Of a DNA stretch of 64,000 nt, positions 1 through 10,918 are shown one piece after another. Position 1 is the stretch's first letter. Every line of letters begins with the position of its first letter. The notes beneath the pieces are model-generated. The model saw only the letters and a list, made by a program, of their open reading frames with translations. It had not been told where the DNA came from and searched no databases. Source of the stretch: Bacteroidales bacterium (GTDB lineage Bacteria; Bacteroidota; Bacteroidia; Bacteroidales; UBA932); contig JAQXKS010000003.1 in assembly GCA_029010575.1 (NCBI GenBank), positions 1 to 64,000 of the forward strand, read 5' to 3'. The position numbers and the translations under genes are program-made.

Positions 1-347
1 AAGCCAAGACCTATGGCAAATACATCACCGATAAATGGCAGCCAGCTCAGAAATGCCAGAAGTGCACCGAACCGGTCTATGAGCCCCTTTTGTTTCATGA
101 GCGTCTCCTCCTTGACATTAAACCACTTTTCTATCCACTCCCATTTGCCTGAATAGCCGATCCAATATGAAGTAAGCCCTCCAAGCCAGTTTCCAGCTGT
201 GGCAACAAGAAAAGAGAGAAAATAATCCCCGCCCGCATAAAGGTAACCCATAAGGAGGATATCCGAAGAGAACGGAACTACCGTAGCAGCCAAAAATGTA
301 CCGAGGAACAGACCTATAAGGCCCCAGCTTTGCAGTATCTCTATCAT
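1..347 (-). CDS. DedA/YqaA-type (VTT domain) membrane protein, truncated at window edge
   Basis: Reverse-strand translation MIEILQSWGLIGLFLGTFLAATVVPFSSDILLMGYLYAGGDYFLSFLVATAGNWLGGLTSYWIGY...; ATG overlaps the upstream gene stop (ATGA). Confidence 0.75.
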   Translation of the reverse strand, partial: MIEILQSWGLIGLFLGTFLAATVVPFSSDILLMGYLYAGGDYFLSFLVATAGNWLGGLTSYWIGYSGKWEWIEKWFNVKEETLMKQKGLIDRFGALLAFLSWLPFIGDVFAIGLG

Positions 348-793
348 CTTATCTTCTTGAAAAAGTCTGTAATTATTGCAGAGCACTCATCCTGCAGAAC
401 ACCTGAGGAGATCTCTGTTTTGGGATGAAGCAGCGATGGTGAAAAACGGCTATACCCTCTCTTAGGATCAGCAGCCCCATAGACGACACGAGCGATTTGG
501 GACCAGCACAGAGCCGCGGCGCACATTGGACATGGCTCCACTGTCACATAAAGTGTACATCTTGTCAGATATTTACTACCGAGAAAGCCAGTGGCACTGG
601 TGATAGCAAGCATCTCGGCATGGGCAGTCGTATCCTGCAGCTGTTCAGTCAGGTTATGAGCCTTTGCTATTATGACTCCGTTGGATACAATAACAGCCCC
701 TATGGGGATTTCACCATCCCTGGCAGCAGCCTGAGCCTCGCGCAGAGCCTCGCGCATATAGATTATATCATTGTTTTCAACTATTCTGTCCAT
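344..793 (-). CDS. tadA: tRNA-specific adenosine deaminase TadA / nucleoside deaminase
   Basis: HAEMLAI and EPCPMCAAAL deaminase motifs; the likely start is MDRIVENND... at 793 rather than the longer ORF at 964. Confidence 0.85.
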   Translation of the reverse strand: MDRIVENNDIIYMREALREAQAAARDGEIPIGAVIVSNGVIIAKAHNLTEQLQDTTAHAEMLAITSATGFLGSKYLTRCTLYVTVEPCPMCAAALCWSQIARVVYGAADPKRGYSRFSPSLLHPKTEISSGVLQDECSAIITDFFKKIR

Positions 794-821
794 ATCGGTT
801 TGCTTTGTGCTGCAAATATCG

Positions 822-861
822 TGACAAAATGTCATTTTTTGGTCATTGGCATCCAATTTGT
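822..861 (+). promoter_or_regulatory. Putative groESL regulatory region: TGACAAAATGTCA inverted repeat followed by sigma54-like TTGGCAT-N5-TTGT
   Basis: Inverted repeat 822-834; TTGGCAT at 846-852 and TTGT at 858-861 with canonical GG...TG spacing; no CIRCE element seen. Confidence 0.4.
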
Positions 862-905
862 TCATACGATGGCAAAACAATTGAAAACAACTAAAAAATA
901 GAAAT

Positions 906-1175
906 ATGAATATCAGACCATTAGCAGACAGAGTGCTCATAGAGCCTAAAGAAGCTGAACTCAAGACAGCGAGTGGAATTTACATTCCTGAAACAGCAAA
1001 AGAAAAACCCCAGCAGGGAACAGTAGTAGCTGTAGGCTGCGGTAAAAAAGACGAACCTATGGAAGTTAAAGTAGGAGATGTCGTTCTCTACGGTAAATAT
1101 TCAGGAACAGAAATCAGTGTAGAGGGCAAGAACTACCTGATGATGCGTCAATCAGACATTCTTGCAATTATGTAA
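906..1175 (+). CDS. groES: Co-chaperonin GroES
   Basis: [18 protein letters not shown]...[13 protein letters not shown]...[11 protein letters not shown]. Confidence 0.98.
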   Translation: MNIRPLADRVLIEPKEAELKTASGIYIPETAKEKPQQGTVVAVGCGKKDEPMEVKVGDVVLYGKYSGTEISVEGKNYLMMRQSDILAIM

Positions 1176-1182
1176 TCATTAA

Positions 1183-2823
<1,641 letters not shown>

Positions 2824-2853
2824 CAGATATAAGATCGATATAGATCACACCAG

Positions 2854-2885
2854 AAAGGGCACCGGATTATTTTCCGATGCCCTTT
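2854..2885 (+). terminator. Intrinsic terminator after groEL
   Basis: AAAGGGCACCGG-attatttt-CCGATGCCCTTT stem with one mismatch, followed by GTTTCTTTT. Confidence 0.75.
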
Positions 2886-2895
2886 GTTTCTTTTA

Positions 2896-3465
2896 TCATT
2901 TTCTACGCATGCTGAACTCGCATCCGCAATAGGTCTGGTTGTAAAACTGCTTTGCCAGAATGTTCCTCCGTTCATAGAGGCCACCTTTGCGCCAGTTTTT
3001 GTCCCAAAATTCAGTTACTCCACCTCCATAAACCTCCTGTGCATGGAATCCGGCCTGGAAAATTTGGTCAATACTCTTCCACCTTGAAGAGGCCAAAGTC
3101 GTTGTAAAGAGGGGGAATCCGTTAGCAGCAGCATACCTTGCCGTAGCATTGAGGCGATAGCTGAAACATTCCAGACACCTCCTGCCCCTTTCCGGCTCAT
3201 CTGCCCATCCTGAAACAGAATCGAGCCACTGAGAGTGCCTCATATCCCAGTCATTGGAATCCAATGAAGATTCATCTATATAAGGCACAGACAAAGATTC
3301 TGCATACCTTACCAACTCCCCTTTCCTTAGAAGATACTCCTGTTGAGGGAATATATTCGGATTATAGAAAAAGAGCACTGGTTCATATCCATTTGCCAAC
3401 AGCCACTCCAGAATTGCAGCCGAACAAGGAGCACAGCAACAGTGAAGGAGAACCCTCTTTGACAT
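2896..3465 (-). CDS. queH: Epoxyqueuosine reductase QueH (DUF208 family)
   Basis: VLLHCCCAPCSAA, RRCLECFSYRL, YCGCEFS cysteine motifs. Confidence 0.9.
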   Translation of the reverse strand: MSKRVLLHCCCAPCSAAILEWLLANGYEPVLFFYNPNIFPQQEYLLRKGELVRYAESLSVPYIDESSLDSNDWDMRHSQWLDSVSGWADEPERGRRCLECFSYRLNATARYAAANGFPLFTTTLASSRWKSIDQIFQAGFHAQEVYGGGVTEFWDKNWRKGGLYERRNILAKQFYNQTYCGCEFSMRRK

Positions 3466-3475
3466 ATCCTATATA

Positions 3476-4375
3476 TCAAAATATTTCGGCAATCATACAC
3501 CGTGCTGAGCCACCGCCATTCATTTCGATAAAATCAAGCTGAGGCGATAGAATCCTGTTCATCTTGCCCAGTTCAGTTGCCTGTTGGGGTGTAAGAGATT
3601 TCCTTGCAGAGGCAGACATCACCAGAATATCCTTGCCATCACCACCTTTCAGGCCGATCATATTGCCTGCGAAATTTTCGACTTGAGTATGTGTAATAGG
3701 CACAATCTTCTTTCCTGTCCTGACAAGCGAGTCATAGACCCTGTTTCTCTCCTGTTCATCAGTAATGGATTCAAGGCAGATAACTGCATACTCCTCACCA
3801 AGACTCATCATGACATTCGTATGATAAATGAGCACTCCGTTCCTGTCATAAGAATGGAACGTTATCGGAGTATAGCCCATCTTTTTACAGAAATCCTCCA
3901 GAACAGTCTCTGATGTCCTTGGAGAGATACCTGCATAAGCGATCTTGTTGTTCCTGTCGAGAATAAGACTGCCTGTACCTTCGAGAAACTTGTCCTCACT
4001 TTCCCACCAGGAGAGATCTACTACCCTCTTGACATCAAAATTCTTAAGAATGGTATCAATAAAGCATTTCTTCCTTTCATTTCGCCTGTTGGGAGCGGAC
4101 ATAGGATAGATTACGAGAGTACCGTCACTATGTGTGGTAAACCAATTGTTGGGGAATATTGAATCCGGAGTATGGGGGACCGGAGTATCCTCAGCAACTA
4201 TCACTTCTATCTTATTGGCTTTCAAAAGAGAGATATAGCTAATAAACTCTCTTAAAGCATTCTCCTGTGAATACTCTTCATAACCTCTCTTCTGAAAGGC
4301 ATTGTCGGTAGCCGTCTGCGGATTAAATCCGAAATTGACAGGCTTTACCATAAATACTTTATTGGTTGTCTGCAT
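3476..4375 (-). CDS. ctlX: CtlX-like citrulline utilization hydrolase / arginine deiminase-fold (amidinotransferase) family protein
   Basis: [20 protein letters not shown]...[19 protein letters not shown]...[17 protein letters not shown]-like signature; adjacent to rocD; start likely MQTTNK at 4375. Confidence 0.75.
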   Translation of the reverse strand: MQTTNKVFMVKPVNFGFNPQTATDNAFQKRGYEEYSQENALREFISYISLLKANKIEVIVAEDTPVPHTPDSIFPNNWFTTHSDGTLVIYPMSAPNRRNERKKCFIDTILKNFDVKRVVDLSWWESEDKFLEGTGSLILDRNNKIAYAGISPRTSETVLEDFCKKMGYTPITFHSYDRNGVLIYHTNVMMSLGEEYAVICLESITDEQERNRVYDSLVRTGKKIVPITHTQVENFAGNMIGLKGGDGKDILVMSASARKSLTPQQATELGKMNRILSPQLDFIEMNGGGSARCMIAEIF

Positions 4376-5603
4376 AAGGCATTGATTCAAATACTTCTTT
4401 GATTATAGCTATCGCCTCTCTCAACTGTTCTTCTGTAATGACAAGAGGAGGAGCGAAGCGGATAATATGTCTGTGTGTGGGTTTTGCAAGAAGGCCCTTT
4501 TCCGCAAGTGCAATACAAATGTCCCACGCCTCAATATCTCCCTGAGGTTCGGTAATAATTGCATTAAGAAGTCCTTTTCCTCTGACACTCTTGAAGAAAG
4601 GAGAGTTAATTCTTGCAATCTCTTCCCTGAAAATTTTTCCCAGTTTTTCTGCATTCTCAGTAAGGTGTTCATCCTTGATCACATTCAGAGCTGCAACAGC
4701 CACCTTTGCAGCCAAAGGGAAACCTCCGAATGTTGAGCCATGCTCTCCTGGTTTAATTGTCAGCATAATTTCATCATCAGCAAGGACAGCAGAAATCGGA
4801 AGTACACCCCCTGAAAGTGCTTTGCCGATAGTGATGATATCCGGACGTATTCCTTCATGATCAGATGCAAAGAGCCTTCCTGTACGACCGATACCTGTCT
4901 GAACCTCATCTGCTATGAAGAGTACATTATGCTCCTTGCATATATCATAACACTTCTTAAGATACCCGTCATCAGGAACATATACACCTGCCTCTCCCTG
5001 AATAGGCTCGAGAAGGAATGCAGCCACTTTGTCCCCCTTCTGCTCGAGAACCCTGCGAAGAGCCTCAGAATCATTATAAGGAATAGTAACAAATCCGGGA
5101 GTGAAAGGACCATATTGGGAATAGCTATCAGGATCTGTGGATATTGAGACAATGGTAATGGTCCTGCCGTGGAAGTTTCCTTCACATGTTACGATTATTG
5201 CCTCATCCTGAGGAATTCCTTTATGAATATAACCCCAACGGCGTGCCAGCTTAAGAGCTGTCTCGACAGCTTCTGCACCTGAGTTCATAGGAAGAAGCTT
5301 ATCATATCCGAAGAACTTAGTAGCCATCTCCTCATAAGGACCGAGGCAGTCATTGTAAAATGCCCTTGAAGTAAGACAGAGACGATGAGCCTGATCGCAG
5401 AGTGCTGCCACTATTTTGGGATGACAGTGTCCTTGGTTGACTGCTGAATAAGCAGACAGAAAGTCATAATAGCGTTTTCCGTCCACATCCCAGACAAAAA
5501 CACCCTCTCCCCTCTGCAAAACTACTGGCAGGGGATGATAGTTATGGGCTCCATAACGAGCTTCCTGATCGATGAATCTCTGAGCGTTCGGTGATATTTT
5601 CAT
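4359..5603 (-). CDS. rocD: Ornithine--oxo-acid aminotransferase
   Basis: Class III PLP aminotransferase: [56 protein letters not shown]. Confidence 0.95.
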   Translation of the reverse strand: MKISPNAQRFIDQEARYGAHNYHPLPVVLQRGEGVFVWDVDGKRYYDFLSAYSAVNQGHCHPKIVAALCDQAHRLCLTSRAFYNDCLGPYEEMATKFFGYDKLLPMNSGAEAVETALKLARRWGYIHKGIPQDEAIIVTCEGNFHGRTITIVSISTDPDSYSQYGPFTPGFVTIPYNDSEALRRVLEQKGDKVAAFLLEPIQGEAGVYVPDDGYLKKCYDICKEHNVLFIADEVQTGIGRTGRLFASDHEGIRPDIITIGKALSGGVLPISAVLADDEIMLTIKPGEHGSTFGGFPLAAKVAVAALNVIKDEHLTENAEKLGKIFREEIARINSPFFKSVRGKGLLNAIITEPQGDIEAWDICIALAEKGLLAKPTHRHIIRFAPPLVITEEQLREAIAIIKEVFESMPYADNQ

Positions 5604-5626
5604 AATAATAGTGTTTTTAAATTACA

Positions 5627-5661
5627 CAAAATTAAAGAAAAAACTACATAATAGCTTCAAA
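5627..5661 (-). promoter_or_regulatory. Putative rocD-ctlX-queH promoter
   Basis: Minus strand TTTG ... TAATTTTG (TAnnTTTG) about 20 nt upstream of the rocD ATG. Confidence 0.45.
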
Positions 5662-5670
5662 GGCACAAAA

Positions 5671-5697
5671 AAAAGTCTCGAAAAAATCGAGACTTTT
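5671..5697 (-). terminator. Intrinsic terminator downstream of rpsJ and the tRNA
   Basis: 11-bp perfect stem AAAAGTCTCGA/TCGAGACTTTT with a long T tract on the minus strand. Confidence 0.85.
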
Positions 5698-5712
5698 GAA
5701 TACCCAAAGAGG

Positions 5713-5787
5713 TGGACCCGACTGGGCTTGAACCAGTGACCCCCTGATTATGAGTCAGGTGCTACTAACCGACTGAGCTACGGGTCC
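5713..5787 (-). tRNA. tRNA with CAT anticodon (elongator Met or Ile2)
   Basis: GGACCCGTAGCTCAGTCGGTTAGTAGCACCTGACTCATAATCAGGGGGTCACTGGTTCAAGCCCAGTCGGGTCCA; 7-bp acceptor stem and anticodon loop CTCATAA. Confidence 0.93.
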
Positions 5788-5849
5788 TATACTACCTTCG
5801 GTAGGCGTTTGAAATATCCTGCACAAAGGTAGAAATAATTTTTTTATTA

Positions 5850-6155
5850 TCAAACTTTGATTTCAACTTCGACACCGCTGGGAAGTTCAAGTTTCATCAG
5901 AGCATCAACTGTGTTGGGGGTTGAGCTGTAGATGTCGAGAAGACGGCGGTATGAATTGAGTTCAAACTGTTCGCGAGACTTCTTGTTTACAAAAGTCGAG
6001 CGGTTGACAGTAAAGATCTTCTTATCTGTAGGAAGAGGAATAGGTCCGTTTACAATAGCTCCGGTTGCCTTTACCGTCTTTACGATCTTGTCTGCTGACT
6101 TGTCAACGAGAGCATGATCGAATGATTTCAGTTTAATACGTATTTTCTGATCCAT
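5850..6155 (-). CDS. rpsJ: 30S ribosomal protein S10
   Basis: [43 protein letters not shown]; the start within the longer ORF is at 6155. Confidence 0.97.
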   Translation of the reverse strand: MDQKIRIKLKSFDHALVDKSADKIVKTVKATGAIVNGPIPLPTDKKIFTVNRSTFVNKKSREQFELNSYRRLLDIYSSTPNTVDALMKLELPSGVEVEIKV

Positions 6156-6174
6156 AGCGAATTTTATTATCTGA

Positions 6175-8295
6175 TTATTCTTCGTCATCATCATACTTCT
6201 TCGATCCGCCTGATGCTTCGATGACCTCTTTAGCAAGGTTAGCGGGAAGTTCAGCATAATGAGCAAATTCCATTGAGCTTGTTGCACGTCCTGAAGAGAG
6301 AGTTCTCAATACGGTAACGTAACCGAACTGTTCTGACAGGGGAACCTGTGCTTTAACTATACGGGCATTACCTTTGGCGTCCATACTTGTGATCTGTCCA
6401 CGACGCTTGTTCAGGTCGGAAATAACATCACCCATATAGTCTTCAGGTGTAACGACTTCAAGAGACATGATAGGCTCGAGAAGGATAGGATTTGCTTTAG
6501 GAAGTGCGTGACGGAATGCCATTCTGGCACAAAGTTCAAATGAGAGAGCATCTGAGTCCACAGGGTGGAATGAACCGTCAAGGAGAGTAACCTTGAGCGA
6601 AGGAACTTCGAATCCTGCGAGAACACCGTTTGCCATAGCTGATTTGAAACCTTTTTCTACTGCAGGGATATATTCGCGGGGAACGTTACCTCCCTTAACC
6701 TGATCGATGAACTGAAGACCGTTGACTCCTTCGTCTGCAGGTCCGATTTCAACGATGATATCTGCGAATTTACCTCTACCACCGGTCTGTTTCTTGAATA
6801 CTTCACGGTGCTGTACAGTGCCTTTGATGGTCTCTTTATAGTTAACCTGGGGAGCACCCTGATTGATTTCAACACCAAACTCTCTCTTGAGACGGTCTAC
6901 GATGACTTCGAGGTGAAGTTCACCCATACCGCTGATGACTGTCTGGCCTGTATCATGATCACTCTTAACAGTGAATGTAGGGTCCTCTTCAGCAAGTTTT
7001 CCGAGAGCGATACCGAGCTTGTCAAGGTCTTTCTGAGTCTTAGGCTCAACTGCAAGACCGATAACAGGGTCGGGGAATGTCATGGATTCGAGAACGATAG
7101 GGAAGTTTTCGTCACAGATGGTATCACCTGTACGAAGTTCCTTGAAACCTACTGCTGCACAAATATCACCTGCTTCTACAAAATCGATAGGATTTTGTTT
7201 GTTAGAGTGCATCTGATACAGACGTGCAACACGTTCTTTCTTTCCTGAACGGGTATTGAGAACATATGTACCTGCATTGAGTCTTCCGGAGTAAGCTCTG
7301 ATGAATGCGAGACGACCTACAAAGGGGTCGGTTGCAATCTTGAATACAAGAGCTGCGAAAGGCTCGTCAGCAGAGGGTCTACGAACCACCTGTTCGTCAG
7401 TCTGAGGATTTACTCCGTCCACTTCATCCACATCCAGAGGAGAAGGGAGGTATCTCATAACTGAGTCGAGCAGGAACTGTACACCTTTGTTCTTGAATGA
7501 AGAACCGCAACACATAGGAACTACAGCCATATTGATGGTAGCCTTTCTGAGTGCGCTGATGATCTCATCCTCTGTGATAAGTGAAGGATCATCAAAGAAC
7601 TTCTGAAGAAGTCTGTCATCAAATTCTGCAACAGCTTCGAGAAGTTTTCCTCTCCATTCTTCAGCTTCAGCCTGAAGTTCTGCAGGCACATCCTTAACTA
7701 CATAGTTAACGAGTTCCTTGCTGTCCTGATCGTAGTAGTAAGCCTTCATGGCGATCAGGTCCACAATACCTTCGAATTTATCTTCAGCTCCAATAGGAAT
7801 ACAGATAGGGAGTGCATTGGCACCAAGTTTTTCATGAAGTTCCTCAACAACAGCGAAGAAGTCTGCACCTACACGGTCCATCTTGTTCACATATGCAATC
7901 TTGGGAACTTTATACTTGTCTGCCTGACGCCATACAGTTTCTGACTGAGGCTGTACTCTACCTACTGCGCAGAAAGTTGCTACGGCACCGTCGAGTACGC
8001 GGAGCGATCTTTCTACCTCCACGGTAAAGTCGACGTGACCCGGAGTATCGATCAAGTTGATCTGATAGGTCTCGTTGTTATATTTCCAGAATGCTGTTGT
8101 AGCGGCTGATGTAATGGTGATACCCCTTTCCTGCTCCTGAACCATCCAGTCCATAGTAGCAGCACCATCGTGAACCTCACCGATCTTGTGGGTCTTTCCG
8201 GTGTAGAAGAGGATACGTTCCGATGTGGTAGTCTTACCAGCATCGATATGGGCCATAATGCCGATGTTTCTGGTATATTTTAAATCTCTTGCCAT
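6175..8295 (-). CDS. fusA: Elongation factor G
   Basis: [33 protein letters not shown], 706 aa. Confidence 0.98.
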   Translation of the reverse strand: MARDLKYTRNIGIMAHIDAGKTTTSERILFYTGKTHKIGEVHDGAATMDWMVQEQERGITITSAATTAFWKYNNETYQINLIDTPGHVDFTVEVERSLRVLDGAVATFCAVGRVQPQSETVWRQADKYKVPKIAYVNKMDRVGADFFAVVEELHEKLGANALPICIPIGAEDKFEGIVDLIAMKAYYYDQDSKELVNYVVKDVPAELQAEAEEWRGKLLEAVAEFDDRLLQKFFDDPSLITEDEIISALRKATINMAVVPMCCGSSFKNKGVQFLLDSVMRYLPSPLDVDEVDGVNPQTDEQVVRRPSADEPFAALVFKIATDPFVGRLAFIRAYSGRLNAGTYVLNTRSGKKERVARLYQMHSNKQNPIDFVEAGDICAAVGFKELRTGDTICDENFPIVLESMTFPDPVIGLAVEPKTQKDLDKLGIALGKLAEEDPTFTVKSDHDTGQTVISGMGELHLEVIVDRLKREFGVEINQGAPQVNYKETIKGTVQHREVFKKQTGGRGKFADIIVEIGPADEGVNGLQFIDQVKGGNVPREYIPAVEKGFKSAMANGVLAGFEVPSLKVTLLDGSFHPVDSDALSFELCARMAFRHALPKANPILLEPIMSLEVVTPEDYMGDVISDLNKRRGQITSMDAKGNARIVKAQVPLSEQFGYVTVLRTLSSGRATSSMEFAHYAELPANLAKEVIEASGGSKKYDDDEE

Positions 8296-8311
8296 TAGCT
8301 AACTTAAACTG

Positions 8312-8788
8312 CTAAAATCTGAAATGAGCAAAAGCCTTGTTTGCTTCTGCCATCTTATGCATATCTTCTTTTCTCTTATAAGCAGCACCTTCACAATTGT
8401 ATGCTGCCTGAATTTCTGCGGCCAACTTTTCCGACATAGAGTGACCGGAACGTTTACGTGCAAAGAGTATCATATTCTTGATAGCAAGAGATACTTTTCT
8501 TTCCGGGCGTACTTCTGTCGGTACCTGGAAGTTCGCACCACCAACCCTGCGGCTCTTTACTTCTACCTGAGGGGTGATGTTTTCGAGTGCTTTTTTCCAA
8601 ACATCGAGAGGAGCCTTGTCAGAATCTTTCATCTTCTCGCCTACCATATCAATGGCATCGTAAAAAATAGAATACGCGATACTCTTCTTCCCCTGCAACA
8701 TAAGGTTGTTTACGAACTGTGTAACCAACACTTCGTGGAATTTAGGATCAGGAAGTAGAATCCTCTTTTTAGGCTTCGATTTTCTCAT
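8312..8788 (-). CDS. rpsG: 30S ribosomal protein S7
   Basis: 158 aa S7 sequence, [24 protein letters not shown], located in rpsL-rpsG-fusA order. Confidence 0.98.
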   Translation of the reverse strand: MRKSKPKKRILLPDPKFHEVLVTQFVNNLMLQGKKSIAYSIFYDAIDMVGEKMKDSDKAPLDVWKKALENITPQVEVKSRRVGGANFQVPTEVRPERKVSLAIKNMILFARKRSGHSMSEKLAAEIQAAYNCEGAAYKRKEDMHKMAEANKAFAHFRF

Positions 8789-8817
8789 TTTTCGAATAAT
8801 TAGAATTTAATTAATGT

Positions 8818-9210
8818 TTACTTCTTCTTAGCGGCTGCTTTTTTAGGTCTCTTAGCACCATAGAGAGAACGGCTCTGAGTACGTCCTTCTACGCCTGCTG
8901 TATCCAATGCACCTCTAAGGATGTGGTAACGTACACCGGGAAGGTCCTTTACACGACCGCCACGCACCAATACGATTGAGTGCTCCTGCAAGTTGTGTCC
9001 TTCTCCGGGGATGTATGCGTTGACCTCTTTCTGATTGGTAAGTCTTACACGGGCTACCTTACGCATAGCTGAGTTAGGCTTCTTAGGAGTGGTTGTGTAT
9101 ACACGAACACAAACACCTCTTCTCTGAGGACAAGCATCCAACGCGCGAGATTTGCTTTGCACTTCAATAACCTCGCGTCCTTTGCGAACTAACTGTTGAA
9201 TTGTTGGCAT
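8818..9210 (-). CDS. rpsL: 30S ribosomal protein S12
   Basis: [13 protein letters not shown]...[20 protein letters not shown]...[13 protein letters not shown]. Confidence 0.99.
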   Translation of the reverse strand: MPTIQQLVRKGREVIEVQSKSRALDACPQRRGVCVRVYTTTPKKPNSAMRKVARVRLTNQKEVNAYIPGEGHNLQEHSIVLVRGGRVKDLPGVRYHILRGALDTAGVEGRTQSRSLYGAKRPKKAAAKKK

Positions 9211-9261
9211 AAATAATTGTTAATCTTAACTTTACATTAATCTCGTCAATTTGACGGGCTG

Positions 9262-9269
9262 CAAAAGTA
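9262..9269 (-). promoter_or_regulatory. Putative str operon promoter (-7 box TACTTTTG)
   Basis: CAAAAGTA on the plus strand equals TACTTTTG on the minus strand, upstream of rpsL. Confidence 0.5.
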
Positions 9270-9337
9270 CAAAAAAATAAGAACTTTGCAATACTATTTT
9301 TCAAAAATAGTTGAATTTCTGCATTTTAAGTTGGAAC

Positions 9338-10915
9338 TCAGAATCCTGGGAGTTCTATAAAAAGAGTGGGAAGAAGAAGCAAAAGCCCTATTACAATGAG
9401 CATCAGCACGAATTTCCATGCAAATTTTATCCATTCTGCATAAGAGACCTTAGCCATAGCAAGAACCGCCATAAGGACCCCTGAGGTGGGTGTAATCATA
9501 TTGGTAAAACCATCTCCAAACTGAAAAGCCATAACTGTAGCCTGCCTGGAAAGACCAATCAGATCAGAAAATGGAGCCATAACAGGCATAGTAATGGCAG
9601 CCTTAGCGGTAGCCGAAGGAATAAAGAGGTTCAGAATAGTCTGAATGCCATACATAAGAGAGAGTGATGCACCCTTTCCACTACCATCAATCCCCTTTTC
9701 CATTGAGTTAAGAATGGAATCTATTATCATTCCGTCTTGAAGTATTATGATGATTCCGGATGCGAGCCCGACCACAAGTGCAGCTGAAAAAATATCCTTT
9801 GCCCCATCGAGGAACTCCTTGACTATTCGGTTGGGAGTATATCCCCCGGCAATACCACTGAATATACCCAAGGCCAGAAAGAGCCCGGAAATTTCATCTA
9901 TATACCATCCATATCCCAGAACACCGGCTATAAGAAACAGAATAGTAAATCCCAACATATTGAGAATAAAGTGTCTTGCCGACTTTCTGATAGAGAAGAT
10001 GGCTCCGGTTACATAAAGCAGGGCCAATATCGGAAGAAGCCATGGGGCATGAAAAGAGCTGTTACCGAGCGTTATTATACAATCATTATAAAACAGTACT
10101 GCAAAGGTGATGACAGCACCACAGGTCATCAGCATGGCAGCATAAGAGGCCTTGGTCTTGAGTGGTTCAAGTTCAGATAAACTTCCATCGGCGCTTTCCG
10201 TGACACAAAGCCCTGAAGTATTTCTCTTGACTCTATTGGCATGCCTTAATACGAACACGATGAGAAATATTGTCAGAACCACCCAACAGAAGGTCCTATA
10301 TTCAATACCCGAAAAGATGGGAATTCCGGCCATATTCTGTGCAACACCAATGGTGAACGGATTCAACATAGCACCTGCGAAACCGACATGGGCAGCCACA
10401 TAAACCGCACAAATCCCTGTGAAAGTATCGTAGCCCAACGAATGTACCAGAGGGATTATCAAAAGAGTAAAAGCAATGGCCTCCTCACTCATGCCAAACA
10501 CGGCACCGAAGAGCGAGAAGAGAAGCATTATTAGAACAAGCACAATATTCCCGACCCCGATTCTTCTGAAGAATTTGAATCGGCCCAAAGAGGAGGTAAA
10601 CTTGAGAAATGAGAATATACCGGTATCGACAGCCTTGAGTGAATTGACAATCCAGAAAGCACCGCCTATTATAAGAATGAAGGCTATGACACCCGCTTGC
10701 TTGACAAAACCATGATACAGAGCTGTAACGACCTGCCAGGTCTGAGGAACAGACTCCACCGGCTCGAAGATAATACTCTTCGAGCCGTCAGGAGTAACCG
10801 TTTCAATGTATTTTCCACCGGGAACTATCCAGGTAGCAATGGCAGCCACCAGAATAACGGCAAATACAATTACGAATGTATTGGGAAATTCAAATCGTTT
10901 CTTCTTTGCCACCAT
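9338..10915 (-). CDS. YfcC family membrane transporter (candidate amino acid or dicarboxylate carrier)
   Basis: 525 aa polytopic protein, FPNTFVIVFAVILVAAIATWIVPGGKY, MITPTSGVLMAVLAMAKVSYAEWIKF. Confidence 0.85.
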   Translation of the reverse strand: MVAKKKRFEFPNTFVIVFAVILVAAIATWIVPGGKYIETVTPDGSKSIIFEPVESVPQTWQVVTALYHGFVKQAGVIAFILIIGGAFWIVNSLKAVDTGIFSFLKFTSSLGRFKFFRRIGVGNIVLVLIMLLFSLFGAVFGMSEEAIAFTLLIIPLVHSLGYDTFTGICAVYVAAHVGFAGAMLNPFTIGVAQNMAGIPIFSGIEYRTFCWVVLTIFLIVFVLRHANRVKRNTSGLCVTESADGSLSELEPLKTKASYAAMLMTCGAVITFAVLFYNDCIITLGNSSFHAPWLLPILALLYVTGAIFSIRKSARHFILNMLGFTILFLIAGVLGYGWYIDEISGLFLALGIFSGIAGGYTPNRIVKEFLDGAKDIFSAALVVGLASGIIIILQDGMIIDSILNSMEKGIDGSGKGASLSLMYGIQTILNLFIPSATAKAAITMPVMAPFSDLIGLSRQATVMAFQFGDGFTNMITPTSGVLMAVLAMAKVSYAEWIKFAWKFVLMLIVIGLLLLLPTLFIELPGF

Positions 10916-10918
10916 CAG

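Noticed and set aside
497-901. 134-aa plus-strand ORF overlapping tadA
   Set aside because: Antisense to conserved deaminase motifs, and it extends into the groES promoter region.
822-905. CIRCE/HrcA operator upstream of groES
   Set aside because: No TTAGCACTC-N9-GAGTGCTAA match; the inverted repeat present is a different sequence.
8818-9210. Streptomycin-resistance changes in S12
   Set aside because: The PKKPNS and GRVKDLPG segments look wild type.
9293-9311. ACTATTTTTCAAAAATAGT palindrome between yfcC and rpsL
   Set aside because: A simple AT-rich palindrome with almost no loop; could be chance, and there is no T-tract context that clearly supports a terminator.
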